From: Mallotus nudiflorus
Taxonomy: Eukaryota > Streptophyta > Magnoliopsida > Malpighiales > Euphorbiaceae
DNA length: 64,000 nt
Assembly (NCBI GenBank): GCA_947683625.1
Contig: CANTUR010000670.1
Location: forward strand, 434,001-498,000
Direction: 5' to 3'
Shown here one piece after another: positions 1 through 9,885 of this stretch. Both the position numbers and the translations under genes were made by a program. The stretch's first letter is position 1, and every line of letters starts with the position of its first letter. A model generated the notes under the pieces. That model worked only from the letters and a program-made list of their open reading frames with translations. It had not been told where the DNA came from and searched no databases.

Positions 1-42
1 GAGGAGGGGAAGTCAACAGAAGGGGCTCTTATAACTTCTTAA

Positions 43-282
43 AGCTCTAAGTTACAAACTGATTCTAGTGGAAAAAGAAGTTTTAATGGAAAAAATAGAA
101 AGGATAAGAAAGATCAGCAGGGAAATAGAGGAAGAAGGAGACCGAAGTATCCACCATGTCCTCATTGTAAAAAGACTAATCATAGTGAAGATTATTATTG
201 GAGAAGACCAAGAGTTCAATGTAGGGGTTATAAACAGTTTGGACACATTAAGAGGTTCTGTCCAACTAATAAATACTAACAG
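43..282 (+). pseudogene. copia-1 Gag C-terminus with two damaged zinc knuckles
   Basis: The frame starting at base 43 gives a basic Lys/Arg-rich stretch followed by two CCHC-type nucleic-acid-binding knuckles. The first reads CPHC...H...DYYW, where the family normally has Cys at the second-to-last position (codon 196-198). The second reads CRGYKQFGHIKRFC, with Tyr at 229-231 where the second Cys belongs. Both changes are explained by TGT to TAT. The frame ends at TAA just after the second knuckle. Gag would package the element RNA in cytoplasmic particles; with both knuckles broken this copy could not. Confidence 0.85.
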
Positions 283-300
283 CCTCAAGCACAACCAGCT

Positions 301-870
301 CAAGTCAATGAAGGTACTCAGGATCAAGAAGAGAATTTGTTTACTGCAACTGTTGTTGAAGAATGTTTAGTAGTAGCTCAGAATCCTAATGAATGGCTCA
401 TTGACAGTGGATGCATACATCATATGACTTCAAAATTGCAGAGTTTTAAGACTTTGGATAAGAGTTATTATTCCAAAGTGAGGATTGGAGATGGCAAATT
501 AGTTAATGTCAAAGGGAAGGGCTCTATATTGGTGCAAACACGTTCAGGTACAAAGTTGATTGCTGATGTTTTATTTGTACCTGAAATCACATACAATCTG
601 CTAAGTGTTAGTCAATTGCTTGATAAGAACTACAGTTTGCTTTTCAAAAACAAAAGGTGTGAAGTTTTTTATCCATATGGTGTTAAACTTTTTTCTATCA
701 AAATGAGAAATAAAATTTTTTCTTTTGAATGGGATCAAATAAAAATTCAAGCTTTCACTACTATGGTAGATGAAAATTTCCTTTGGCACAAAAGGTTTGG
801 TCATACAAGTTATTCTTCTATGAAGCTTATTCAAAGTAAAAGCATGGTGGTTGATATGCCTTCTGTATAA
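301..870 (+). pseudogene. copia-1 aspartic protease and GAG-pre-integrase region
   Basis: The open stretch from about 337 encodes the retropepsin active site WLIDSGCIHHM near its start, followed by the conserved VPEITYNLLSVSQLL segment. GAG-pre-integrase (LWHKRFGHTSYSSM) follows, with the first two His ligands of the integrase HHCC finger. The frame then hits TAA at 868-870, and the CxxC half of the finger follows in frame (VCDVC) before another stop. In a live copia element this region makes the protease that cuts the Gag-Pol polyprotein. The DSG triad is intact here. Confidence 0.88.
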
Positions 871-1700
871 GAGAAAGTTACTGTGTGCGATGTCTGTTAA
901 TTTGGAAAATTAAGTCAGATGTCATTTCTTGTCAATTAAGCTTAGAGAGCCAATGAGAAGTTGCAGTTAGTTCATATAGATGTATGTGGACCTATGAGTG
1001 TTACTTCATATGGTAGAAGTAAATATTTTCTTCTCTTTATTGATGATTATACCAGGTTTTGCTGGGTTTATTTTCTTCAACAAAAATAAGAGGTATTCAC
1101 TATGTTTCAAAAATTTAAGCAACAGTGGAGAATCACAGTGCTAAGTTTATTAAGACTTTAAGGTCTGATAATGGCATAGAATACACATCTTATGAATTTG
1201 AAGCTTTTTTGCAGAAGTCAGACATTCATCATCAATTAATAGTCACTTATACACCTCAACAAAATGGAGTGAGTAAAAGAAAAAATAGGTCAGTCATGAA
1301 CATGTCAAGATGCTTACTATTCAGAAGGAAATGCCAAAGCAATTGTGGGCAGAAGCAGTAAATACAGTAGTTTATCTACAAAATAGGCTTCCTACCAAAT
1401 GAAAAAACTCCTTATGAGGCTTGCTTCAGAGTTACAACATTTGTTGCTCATCTCAAAGTCTTTGGTAGTCTCTATTATTCTCTTATTCCTTAAGCCAAGA
1501 GAGACAAGCTTGATAAAAGAGCTGAAGTTAGGGTACTTTTTAGGTATAACAGTGCCTCTAAAAGTTATAGAATTTTAAATCCTATAACTTAGCAGGTGTA
1601 TGTTAGCAAAAGTGTGATGGTTGATGAAAATACTGCTTGGAATTGGGAACAACATAAACCAAACTCCTTTCAATAAGTTTCCAATTTTGGAGACATTCCA
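871..1700 (+). pseudogene. copia-1 integrase core remnant, catalytic Glu replaced by Lys
   Basis: The DDE core is recognisable in pieces. LQLVHIDVCGPM carries the first catalytic Asp, TLRSDNGIEY the second, and QQNGVSKRKNRS is the third motif. In the third motif the family has ...ERKNR, so the catalytic Glu is Lys here (codon AAA at 1275-1277, a G-to-A change). Several in-frame stops and frame shifts interrupt the rest, and the integrase C-terminal part is heavily decayed up to about 1700. The enzyme would insert the cDNA into the genome; this copy cannot. Confidence 0.85.
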
Positions 1701-1819
1701 CAAGAATAAGATGCAACTTCAGAAGGTGAAGGGTTAGATGAGGAGATAACAATTAGAGGAACCAGAACACTTCAAGACATATACAATACGTACAATGTGG
1801 CATTATTTGAACCTCAAGA

Positions 1820-2369
1820 TATTGACACAGCTTTGAAGCATCATGAATGGAGAGCAGTTATAAAAGGAGGAGTTTAAGATGATCTATAAGAATGAAACTT
1901 AGAAGCTTGTAGACAGACCTTGCAACAAGAATGTAATTAGAGTAAAGTGGGTGTTCAAGCTCAAGTACAATGTAGATGGCTCCATCAATAAGCACAAAGC
2001 AAGATTGGTAGTAAAAGGGCATGCTCAACAAACTGGGATAGATTTTACTAAGACATTTTCACCTGTAGCAAGATTTGACATAATTAGATTGCTTTTAATA
2101 ATCTCAGCTCATAAAAGATGGAAAGTATTTCAAATGGATGTAAAGTCAGCCTTCTTGAATGGAGTTTTTAAAAGAGGAGATTACCATTGAGCAGCCATAA
2201 GGGTTCATCAGCAAAGATAAGCCTTGCTAAATAAAGCACTTTATGGCTTGAAATAGGCACCAAGAGCTTGGTATTCCAGAATTGATGATTATTTGTTGAA
2301 ACTAGGATTCATTAGAAGCTATAATGAAGCAACTTTATATTTAAAGCATGAACATCAAGATATTCTAAT
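1820..2369 (+). pseudogene. copia-1 reverse transcriptase, N-terminal half
   Basis: The RT start (HEWRAV) is followed after stops by KARLVVKGHAQQTGIDF, TFSPVARFDIIRLLL and FQMDVKSAFLNG, which are standard copia RT blocks with the first catalytic Asp in QMDVKSAF. The frame is broken near 2165-2290. The homology stops exactly at 2369, where the TR-GAG element begins, and resumes at 5254. Confidence 0.9.
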
Positions 2370-3137
2370 TGATATGAAACCTACCTATAATAGAGATAGA
2401 ATGCGTATCCAACTTTGAATATTAGCCCAAGGATCACCAAGGATAGGTTATGTTGATGGAGCTAAACCCCTTGCTTATTAAATTGAAGCAAGATACTTAG
2501 CTATTAAAAGATGAACAATTATATAATTCTAAGTCTAACTTAGCAATTGTAATGAAAGGTAGATGTGAAACAATTCAAATAAAATTGCAAAATTTTAAAA
2601 GAACAAAGTTAAGGGAAAACCTCACTTAATTGATTAAAATTGTCAAAACTACATCCTAATTTGTCCTACATAAGTCTAGCCCTTATATAGGCATGTAAAC
2701 AACCTAACCCTTGAAGGAAAAGGTTTTCTTCCTTATTCCCAAAGATACCTATATAAGAAAATCCTCAATTAATGAGATTTCCTTTAAAATATGACAACTA
2801 ATGATAACTCATCTTTGAAAAGTCAAAATTGACAACTCATTACAACTCATGAAAACTGACCAATGACAACTCATGACAACTAAGCATTGAAGCATGCCAT
2901 GTCACATGTTGACCATTGACCCTTGACTTTGACTTATTGACTATTTGACTTTGACTTGTTAACTTATTGACTTTGACTTGGAATATCCTTGAATATTCTC
3001 ACATCTTTTAGAATCTTACTTATTGACTCCAAAATTCATCCATATCAAGCTAATTAATTTCAAAATAGGAAATTAAGCTAATTAGCTTGAATTCTTCATA
3101 TTTAGTCACTTTTTGATCCCTTTTAGGGTTCATATTA
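2370..3137 (-). repeat. TR-GAG 3' LTR (left copy), with W-box cluster
   Basis: This is the 768-bp left copy of the direct repeat. Read on the element's sense (minus) strand it begins TAATATGAACC and ends in CA. Nine TTGAC cores, the WRKY-factor W-box core, lie between 2909 and 2977. The copy differs from the other LTR by small indels near 2840 and 2990. Confidence 0.9.
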
Positions 3138-3154
3138 TTCCCTCCCTCTTGAAG
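3138..3154 (-). other. TR-GAG polypurine tract
   Basis: The minus strand reads CTTCAAGAGGGAGGGAA directly against the 3' LTR. Its position opposite the primer-binding site confirms the minus orientation. Confidence 0.88.
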
Positions 3155-3559
3155 ATGATTCGCCCTCGAATCATAGCCTTCTTCTAAAGTTGATAAATTC
3201 ATGAATCCTCTAGGGTCAAATACAAACACCTTTGTTGAAAGCCTCTCCTTTGAAGTAAAAATCCATAGAAGTAGCTTCAATATAACTTAAACTTCATCAA
3301 ACTCTTTTCCACGAACTTGTAAGCATTGTATTCTTATTGCTTCTTTCTAAACTTGAAACATGAATATCTCAAGTTCTTCTTGCTATAAGTGAAGACTCTA
3401 TAGATTCTCTTGTAGGCATAAGATACTTCAACTACATCATCAAATGGATCTTCATATGGCATAGAAGTCTGTAAGACAACTTTCAAATCACTAAAAAAAA
3501 GAAAGATTAAAATTGTCAGTATAATCATGATGAATAATCAACTCTTGATCTTTTATGAT

Positions 3560-4300
3560 GCTCCTAATCTCTAGGTTCTCCTTTTCACTCATGCCTTGCT
3601 TATTTTCTTTCACTAGTTGATTAGTGCACATGTCTTCAATAACTGTCTTTAGTGGTGTAGTTTCAATTTGACACTCTTCCTCCTTACTATTCTCCTCAAC
3701 TTGTTACTCAACTAATTCGATAACTTTAACACCTTTATGTTCCTTGGAATCACAGACTATCATTGTCTCCTCATAAGAACCCACTTCCTTTTCATAATCC
3801 AAAGCAAGTTCAATTACAACCTTTAAAGAGATAGAAGGTTCTAATTACACTTCGTTCTTCAATCTTTTACCAATCTCACACTTAAGGCCATTGATGAATT
3901 TTGTAAATTTTCGCCTATCAAATTCACCTACATCACTTACAATTACAAATAACTTAAACTTTTTAACATAATCATTAACACATAATTCATCACCTTGTTT
4001 AAGCTGTTGTAATTTAAGATGAAATTTATCCCTAACTTCATGAGGAATAAAATGTCTAATCATTTCCCTCTTTATTATCTTTCAATTTTTAATCTTACTA
4101 AGCCTATTCATTCTCCATGATGCCATTAAATCTTCCCACCATATAGCAGTATGACCCAAAAATTTACAAGAAGCAAGTTTACACTATTGGAAATCACTTA
4201 ATTCAAGAGAATCAAATATCTCCTCCATTTGTTGCACCCATTCCAAATAAATATAAGGATCATCCCCACTAAGAAAATAAGGCATGTCCATAATAACCAC
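3560..4300 (-). pseudogene. TR-GAG Gag polyprotein remnant
   Basis: The minus strand from about 4297 encodes MDMPYFLSGDDPYIYLEWVQ, with QQMEEIFDSLEL following. After a stop it continues with the region around IRHFIPHEVRDKFHLKLQQL and GDELCVNDYVKKF. This is the retrotransposon Gag capsid fold signature (W..Q.E.IF, then L..L.Q....V..Y...F). Acidic, Glu-rich sequence follows down to about 3560, with several TAG/TAA stops that look like former Gln or Trp codons. I see no zinc knuckle and no Pol. The remaining bases to the polypurine tract show nothing recognisable. Confidence 0.82.
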
Positions 4301-4489
4301 ACACAAAGATAATTTAGAAAAAAATAGAAAATAAATCCTCACAAAACACTCCTTTACATGTTTACACTCAAAGATGTGAATGCTCTTGTGTTTCACTCAA
4401 TTTTTTTTTCAATTTATGAAGAATTGAGAAAAAGAAAAGAATAGATAATACGTAAAAATAAAAGGATACGTAACCAAACCTTGAAATTT

Positions 4490-4502
4490 GGCTCTGATAC
4501 CA
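4490..4502 (-). other. TR-GAG primer-binding site (initiator Met tRNA)
   Basis: On the minus strand this reads TGGTATCAGAGCC, the standard plant retrotransposon binding site for the 3' end of initiator tRNA-Met, three bases inside the 5' LTR. It fixes the element's orientation as minus. Confidence 0.92.
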
Positions 4503-4505
4503 AAC

Positions 4506-5248
4506 TGATACGAACCTTACCTATAACAGAGACAGAATACACATCCAACTTTGAATATTAGCCTAAGGATCATTAAGGATAGGTTGTGTTGATGGAGCTA
4601 AACCTTTGCTTATTAAATTGAAGCAAGATACTTAGTTATTAAAAGATGAACAATCATACAATTCTAAGTCTAACTTAGCAATTGTAATGAAAGGTAGATG
4701 TGAAACAATTCAAGTAAACTTGCAAAGTTTCAAAAGACCAAAGTTAATGAAAAACCTCACTTAATTGATTAAAATTGTCAAAACTACACCCTAATTTGTC
4801 CTACATAAGTCTAGCCCTTATATAGGCATGTAAATAACCTAACCCTTGAAGGAAAAGGTTTTCTTCCTTATTTATTCCTAAAGATACCTATATAGGAAAA
4901 TCCTCAATTAAGGAGATTTCCTTTAAAATATGACAACTAATGATAACTCATGGCAAACTAAGCAAAATAACAACTCATGATAACTAAGCATTGAAGCATG
5001 CCATGTCACATGTTGACCATTGACCCTTGACTTTGACTTGTTGACTATTTGACTTTGACTTGTTGACTTATTGACTTTGACTTGGAATATCTTTAAATCT
5101 TCTAGAATCTTCCTTATTGACTCCAAAATAGAAATAACTCAAAAGTTCATCCATTTCAAGCTAATTAATTTCAAAATAGGAAATTAAGCTAATTAGCTTG
5201 AATTCTTCATATTTAGGCACTTTTTGATCCCTTTTAAGGTTTATATTA
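4506..5248 (-). repeat. TR-GAG 5' LTR (right copy), with W-box cluster
   Basis: This 743-bp copy is the upstream LTR in the element's own direction and so would hold its promoter. Ten TTGAC cores lie at 5013-5081. The LTR is followed inward by the primer-binding site and outward by the CTAAT duplication. Confidence 0.9.
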
Positions 5249-5253
5249 CTAAT

Positions 5254-6215
5254 AGTTTCTATTTATGTAGATGACATTTTAGTGACTGGAAGTAATGAAA
5301 TGTTGTGGGGCAATTCAAAATGCAGATGAAGGAAGTTTTTGAGATGAATGATCGTGGAGAGATGTCTTACTTTCTTGGCATGTAGATTAAGCAAACTTCA
5401 AAGGGAATTTTTATTTCTCAGAGGAAGTATGCTGGTAAAATTCTTAAGAAGTTTGAAATTGAAAATAGCAAGTTTGTGAGCACACCTGCTGTTGAAGGAG
5501 AAAAGTTAAAAAAAGAAGATGGTTCTAGTCCTTTTGATGCATAAATTTACAGAAGCTTAGTTAGGTGTTTATTATATCTATGTGGAACTAGACTAGACAT
5601 TATGTTTGTCACTAGTGTGTTGTCAGGATTTATGCATTCACCTACATAATTTCATTTCAAAGCTGCTAAAAGGGTTTTAAGGTACATTCAGAGTACCATT
5701 GATCTTGGGATCTTCTACAGACAATCTACCGCCTTTGATCTTATAGGTTTCACTGATAGTGACTGGGCAGGATCTCATAATGATATGAAGAGCACCTCAA
5801 GCTATTGTTTCACATTTGGTTCTGGCGTGTTTCGCTGGAGTTAAAAAAAAAATAAAACAGTGTAGCTCAGTCAACAACAAAAGCTGACTACATTGCTGCC
5901 TTAGCTGTTGTCAACCAGGTTCTGTGGATTAGAAAAATTCTTGAAGATTTAATGTTCAAGCAATCCAAAACAACATTTATTCTATGTGACAATAAGTGAG
6001 CTATTGCTATGGTGAAAAATCCAATTTTCCATGGAAAAAACTAAACATATTAAGATTAAGTTTCATGCTATAGGTAGAACGAGAAGGGGAGATTCATTTA
6101 ATGCAATGTGATGCTAAGGATCAATTAGCTGACATTTTCACTAAAAGATTGCAGAAGTCAAGGTTTGAAACTCTAAGAGAAAAGCTAGGAGTTTGTAATA
6201 GCTCTTACATCAAGG
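5254..6215 (+). pseudogene. copia-1 reverse transcriptase C-terminal half and RNase H
   Basis: The RT resumes directly with VSIYVDDILVTGS, the catalytic YVDD box. The next blocks are MNDRGEMSYFLGM and the block around SGFMHSP. RNase H follows with GFTDSDWAGSHND and TKADYIAALAV-like residues, and the terminal block around DQLADIFTKRL is still visible near 6117-6150. Several stops are present, and a poly-A slip at about 5845 shifts the frame. The join to 2369 is in frame once the insert is left out, so the insertion came after copia-1 had integrated. Confidence 0.87.
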
Positions 6216-6539
6216 AGGAGTGATGACAGTAATAATTTGCTAGCAAGAGCTGTTCTAGAAAATTTTAAATATATTTTATTTGTATGGTGAAGTTTTCTTA
6301 TTGGTAAAAAAAAAAAAAAAAAAAACTATATTACATGTGTTGTTTGATAGAGAATAGTTTTGCCAAAATTAAATTTTCTTAAATGAGGTTTATTTGTTAT
6401 ATATTGTTATAAGTTGTTACATATTCTTGTAATATAAATACGTGAATAAAAAAATAAAAATAATGCAGTGAGAGTTGCCTGCATTTTAATATATCTATTC
6501 TCTCAGATATTTTCTTTCCTTTCTTTGATTTTACCAACA
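6212..6539 (+). repeat. copia-1 polypurine tract and 3' LTR
   Basis: The purine run AAGGAGGAG at 6212-6220 primes plus-strand DNA synthesis and lies immediately before the LTR start TGATGACAG at 6221. The LTR ends at about 6539 in CCAACA, giving roughly 319 bp with TG...CA ends. A TATA-like motif (aatataaata) lies near 6430. A pure A run of about 19 bases sits near 6306. The matching 5' LTR is outside the window, so the end is placed by the CA and by the change to a simple TA repeat. Confidence 0.7.
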
Positions 6540-7061
6540 ATATATATATATTTTTACTCTAAAATGGGGAAGAAAAAAAAGAAATGGCGTGCTGCTCAGC
6601 TCTTCCTTAGAAAATTTTTATAAGGGGCTTGTATGAGTCTATGTTTTGGATCAAAACTTAAAAGTTTAAACAAACACGTTAATTATGGGGAAAAAATTAC
6701 ATTAATTTGCTTTTGACTTAGCTGCAACCCAAAAGAACTTGTTAATTAGACGATTAAAGAAAATTCAGATTTTGAATGAGTTTTTTTTTTTTTTTTTTTT
6801 TTTGAATGAGTTTATGCCGGAGTATATTGGAGTAATACTCATTTTCAGTCTTGGAACATGATGCAGTGATTTGGGGATCACAAGCTCTGGAAGATTGGAA
6901 TTGTATGCAATTTCTTTACATAATTTGGCCCCATATCATTACTACTAATAGTCAATATTCAAAGGTCAATAAAGTTAGCAGACTTTGATTTCGTTTTGAG
7001 AGCTAAAAATGGGATGCACTTCTTTGAAATGCAGGCCTCTTAACATGATTCTTTTGCAGCT
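6540..7061 (+). promoter_or_regulatory. Upstream region of the receptor kinase gene
   Basis: About 520 bp separate the copia-1 LTR from the kinase start codon. It holds a T run of about 23 bases (6781-6803), a TTGAC core near 6715, and two GTCAA (reverse W-box) cores near 6952 and 6966. The last bases before the ATG read TTCTTTTGCAG, which has the look of a 3' splice site, so an intron in the 5' untranslated region is possible. No clear TATA box could be chosen. The short gap means the retroelement LTR is part of the present-day promoter neighbourhood. Confidence 0.45.
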
Positions 7062-9416
7062 ATGGATGTTAACATCAATACATGGCTAAAATTTTGTATT
7101 CTGTTTATGTTTTTGTATTTAAAGACACATGTCCCTCATGGAGCTCTTGCTTCTGATAGAATATCTGCAAATCAATCTCTCTCTGGTAATCAAACTATTG
7201 TCTCCGCTGGAGGGATATTTGAAATGGGATTCTTCCGGCCAGGTAAATCTCAGTACTACTACCTTGGAATATGGTACTATAATTTCGATCGTGAAGGCAT
7301 AGTTTGGGTAGCAAATAGAGAGAACCCAGTAATTGATAGAGATTCTTCAGAACTAAGAATATCAGATGGTAATTTAGTTATATTCAATAAGTTGGAAATT
7401 TCCGTATGGTCAACGAGTTTAATCTCCTCTGATAGTTCAAGTTCTGTAGAAGCACTACTTCTCGATGATGGAAATCTTATTTTGAGAGATGGGTCTAATT
7501 TATTATGGCAGAGTTTTGATTATCCAACTGATACATGGCTCCCTGGTGCCAAGATTGGATTCAACAAAATTACTGGAGAGAAAGTGCGCCTTGTTTCATG
7601 GAAAAACGCAGAAGATCCTGCGCCAGGCCTCTTCTCTTTTGAGCTAAACCAAAATGGAGCAGGCCAATTTCTTCTCTTGCACGATAAGTCAATAGGATAT
7701 TTCACTACGGGAACCTGGAACGGACAAGCATTTAGCTTAATTCCTAAGATGACGGAGTATATATATAACCTAAGTTATGTTGCCAATAAAAATGAGAGCC
7801 ATATTACCTATTCTCCGTACAATAATTATACTATGTTTGCATTCGTGATGGATGCTGGAGGGCAGATTCAGGCACAATTCCTGATGAATGCGAGAAGTAT
7901 AAGGCAACAAGTTTCTTTTTCGTATGAATTAAGTGGGCGAAATTTCGGTTATGGTCACTGTGGGGCATATGGGATCTTCAACGGGAAATCATGTTATTGT
8001 TTGGAAAATTTTATACCCAAGAGTGATTATAACTGGAATTTTGGGAATTATTCTAGTGGGTGCGTGAGGAACACAAGTCTGCAGGGTGTGCGTTTCCGTA
8101 TAAATAGCACGACGATTGACCAAGATTTTCAAGATTATTTAATGGCGTTGCCTGTGAATCATCAGCTAGTACCAGATGTAAGTTTTGAATATTGCCAATC
8201 ATTTTGCTCATCGAACTGTTCCTGCGCTGCTTATTCTTATATCTCTGATCTGTGCTTCATTTGGTACGGAGATCTCTTCAATCTGCAAAGGGGATTTGAT
8301 GTTGTCAGCATCAGGGTTTTGGATGCCGGTTGTTCAAGATCTTATCATAACAATAACAAAAAGGAAATCATTTCTTATGTTGCGGGCTCAGGTGTGGCAG
8401 TAGCTGTCATTATAATTATTCTGTTCATAATTTTAAAAAGAAACAGATCAATGAAAACAGGGAAAGCAGCAGAGGGCCTACTGGTGGCCTTCAGGTACAA
8501 AGATTTACAAAGTGCAACAAAAAATTTCTCACAGAAACTGGGAGAAGGAGGTTTTGGTTCTGTTTTCAAAGGAACTTTGCCTGATTCAGGAGTCATAGCA
8601 GTGAAGAGGCTCGCAACCATTAGACAAGACAAACAATTCCGCATGGAAATTAGCACCATCGGAATGATTCAACATGTCAATCTTGTTCGCTTGCAAGGAT
8701 TCTGCTCTGAAGGTGCTTCAAAGTTGTTGGTCTATGATTACATGCCAAATGGTTCTCTTGAAAACTATCTTTTCCACAGAGAGAATTTCATTTTTTATTT
8801 AGAGTGGAAAACAAGGCACCGTATAGCACTGGGAACAGCTAAAGCTTTGGCTTATCTCCATGAGGAATGCAGGGACTGCATCATTCACTGTGATATAAAG
8901 CCAGAAAACATCCTGTTAGATGGTGAATTTTGTCCAAAAGTGGCAGATTTTGGGCTGGCAAAGCTTTTTGCTAGAGATTTTAGCAAGGTCTTAACAACCA
9001 TGAGAGGGACAATAGGTTACATTGCACCAGAGTGGATTTCCGGGGTACCTATAACAGCAAAGTCTGACGTCTACAGTTATGGCATGATGCTTTTTGAATT
9101 AGTATCAGGAAGAAGAAACTATGAGAAATCTACAGGCTCGAAAACAGAATACTTCCCGGTTCGGGTGGCTAAGTTAATAAACAGAGATGGTGATGTTCTT
9201 AACCTACTAGACCACAGATTGGAAGGGAAAGCTGATGTAGAGGAGCTAACAAGGGTTTGCAAAGTTGCTTGTTGGTGCATTCAAGAACATTATACTGACA
9301 GGCCATCAATGAGTAAGGTTGTTCACTATCTTGAGGGAGTCTTGGAAATGGACCTGCCACCGGTTCCAAGAATGCTCCAGGAACTCTCCTGGAGGTCTGG
9401 AGAGTTGATCTCATGA
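7062..9416 (+). CDS. G-type lectin S-receptor-like serine/threonine kinase (SD2 type)
   Basis: This is an intact intronless gene of 784 residues. Order of parts: signal peptide at about 1-30; bulb-type mannose-lectin domain at about 31-170; S-locus glycoprotein and EGF-like region with Cys 300, 311, 313 and 334; PAN/apple domain at about 365-425 with Cys 378, 382, 386, 388 and 398; one membrane helix at about 437-458; kinase at about 490-762. Kinase residues are GEGGFGSV at 494, Lys515, Glu529, HCDIKPEN at 609, DFG at 629 and APE at 655. Cys610 before the catalytic Asp makes it a non-RD kinase, the class tied to immune receptors. It resembles the Arabidopsis At2g19130 clade, which is also intronless. 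It should sit in the plasma membrane, lectin side out; the ligand is unknown. The start ATG fits the signal peptide and matches the start position in the neighbouring pseudogene. Confidence 0.95.
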   Translation: MDVNINTWLKFCILFMFLYLKTHVPHGALASDRISANQSLSGNQTIVSAGGIFEMGFFRPGKSQYYYLGIWYYNFDREGIVWVANRENPVIDRDSSELRISDGNLVIFNKLEISVWSTSLISSDSSSSVEALLLDDGNLILRDGSNLLWQSFDYPTDTWLPGAKIGFNKITGEKVRLVSWKNAEDPAPGLFSFELNQNGAGQFLLLHDKSIGYFTTGTWNGQAFSLIPKMTEYIYNLSYVANKNESHITYSPYNNYTMFAFVMDAGGQIQAQFLMNARSIRQQVSFSYELSGRNFGYGHCGAYGIFNGKSCYCLENFIPKSDYNWNFGNYSSGCVRNTSLQGVRFRINSTTIDQDFQDYLMALPVNHQLVPDVSFEYCQSFCSSNCSCAAYSYISDLCFIWYGDLFNLQRGFDVVSIRVLDAGCSRSYHNNNKKEIISYVAGSGVAVAVIIIILFIILKRNRSMKTGKAAEGLLVAFRYKDLQSATKNFSQKLGEGGFGSVFKGTLPDSGVIAVKRLATIRQDKQFRMEISTIGMIQHVNLVRLQGFCSEGASKLLVYDYMPNGSLENYLFHRENFIFYLEWKTRHRIALGTAKALAYLHEECRDCIIHCDIKPENILLDGEFCPKVADFGLAKLFARDFSKVLTTMRGTIGYIAPEWISGVPITAKSDVYSYGMMLFELVSGRRNYEKSTGSKTEYFPVRVAKLINRDGDVLNLLDHRLEGKADVEELTRVCKVACWCIQEHYTDRPSMSKVVHYLEGVLEMDLPPVPRMLQELSWRSGELIS

Positions 9417-9751
9417 TTCGTTATAATTTCCCTGTAATAACCTCATATATTAACTTTTTTAAATAGATGGGACCATGCTTGTAGATTGTTGAAGAAATCC
9501 AGATATTGATTCAGCTTAGGCCATATAGCTTGGACACTGTTATATATTATGTATTTCGTCTTCAATCATTGTTACGCAATGCAATAATTTGTAGGTTATA
9601 ATTTTGTTAAAGATTGCTAAGGATAGTAGCTTCCTTGACTATATAATTGTATTTTGAGAGAAAAAACGCGCGAGATACAGTTGACCATGTGACAATGTGA
9701 CGCTTTGAGTAAATTAGCATAGCTCCGGTCTTCTACAACTATAGTAGGGCA
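9417..9751. other. 3' flank of the receptor kinase gene
   Basis: This is non-coding AT-rich sequence that should contain the 3' untranslated region and poly(A) signals. AATAA-like motifs are present near 9435 and 9590. No gene or repeat was recognised. Confidence 0.4.
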
Positions 9752-9808
9752 TGTTTAGGTACATGGCACCGTGTGTCTAAAGAAACAATGGTTTGGGCCA
9801 CAAATCTA
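9752..9808 (+). pseudogene. 57-bp scrap of a lectin domain
   Basis: The sequence closely matches 10076-10132 of the neighbouring pseudogene, the part that encodes GIWYRVSKETIVWVANRE. It retains VSKETMVW in one frame and then decays. It lies upstream of, and separate from, the pseudogene's own copy of this motif, so it is a third partial copy of the same lectin gene. Residual tandem duplication or unequal crossing-over is the simplest explanation. Confidence 0.65.
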
Positions 9809-9885
9809 CATGTTGAAAAGTTTATATAGTTGGCAAATTTGCTTTTTCGTTTCTTGAATTTATTTTTCTTCATCCTTTTGCAACT

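Larger units (their letters stand above)
2370..5248 (-). mobile_element. Gag-only LTR retrotransposon (TR-GAG type) nested in copia-1
   Basis: Two direct LTRs (2370-3137 and 4506-5248) flank 1368 bp of internal DNA. On the minus strand the element reads LTR, primer-binding site, gag, polypurine tract, LTR. The 5-bp target duplication CTAAT is present on both sides (2365-2369 and 5249-5253). There is no room for, and no trace of, protease, RT or integrase. This structure matches the non-autonomous TR-GAG elements described in plants, which must borrow Pol from a partner. The two LTRs look closely alike by eye, with a few small indels. Confidence 0.9.
1..6539 (+). mobile_element. Ty1/copia retrotransposon copia-1, decayed, 5' end outside window
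   Basis: The order Gag zinc knuckles, protease, GAG-pre-integrase, integrase, RT, RNase H and 3' LTR is the Ty1/copia order. The 5' LTR and most of gag lie before base 1. Many stops and frame breaks show it is dead. The RT gene is split by the TR-GAG element at 2370-5248; when that insert and one copy of the CTAAT duplication are left out, the RT frame runs straight across the junction. The polypurine tract is at 6212-6220, and the 3' LTR of about 319 bp ends in CA at 6539. The short LTR argues against a Sirevirus, but I cannot name the lineage. Confidence 0.93.

Noticed and set aside
7520..9414. Minus-strand open frames across the receptor kinase gene
   Set aside because: They are shadows of the plus-strand coding sequence with no domain of their own.
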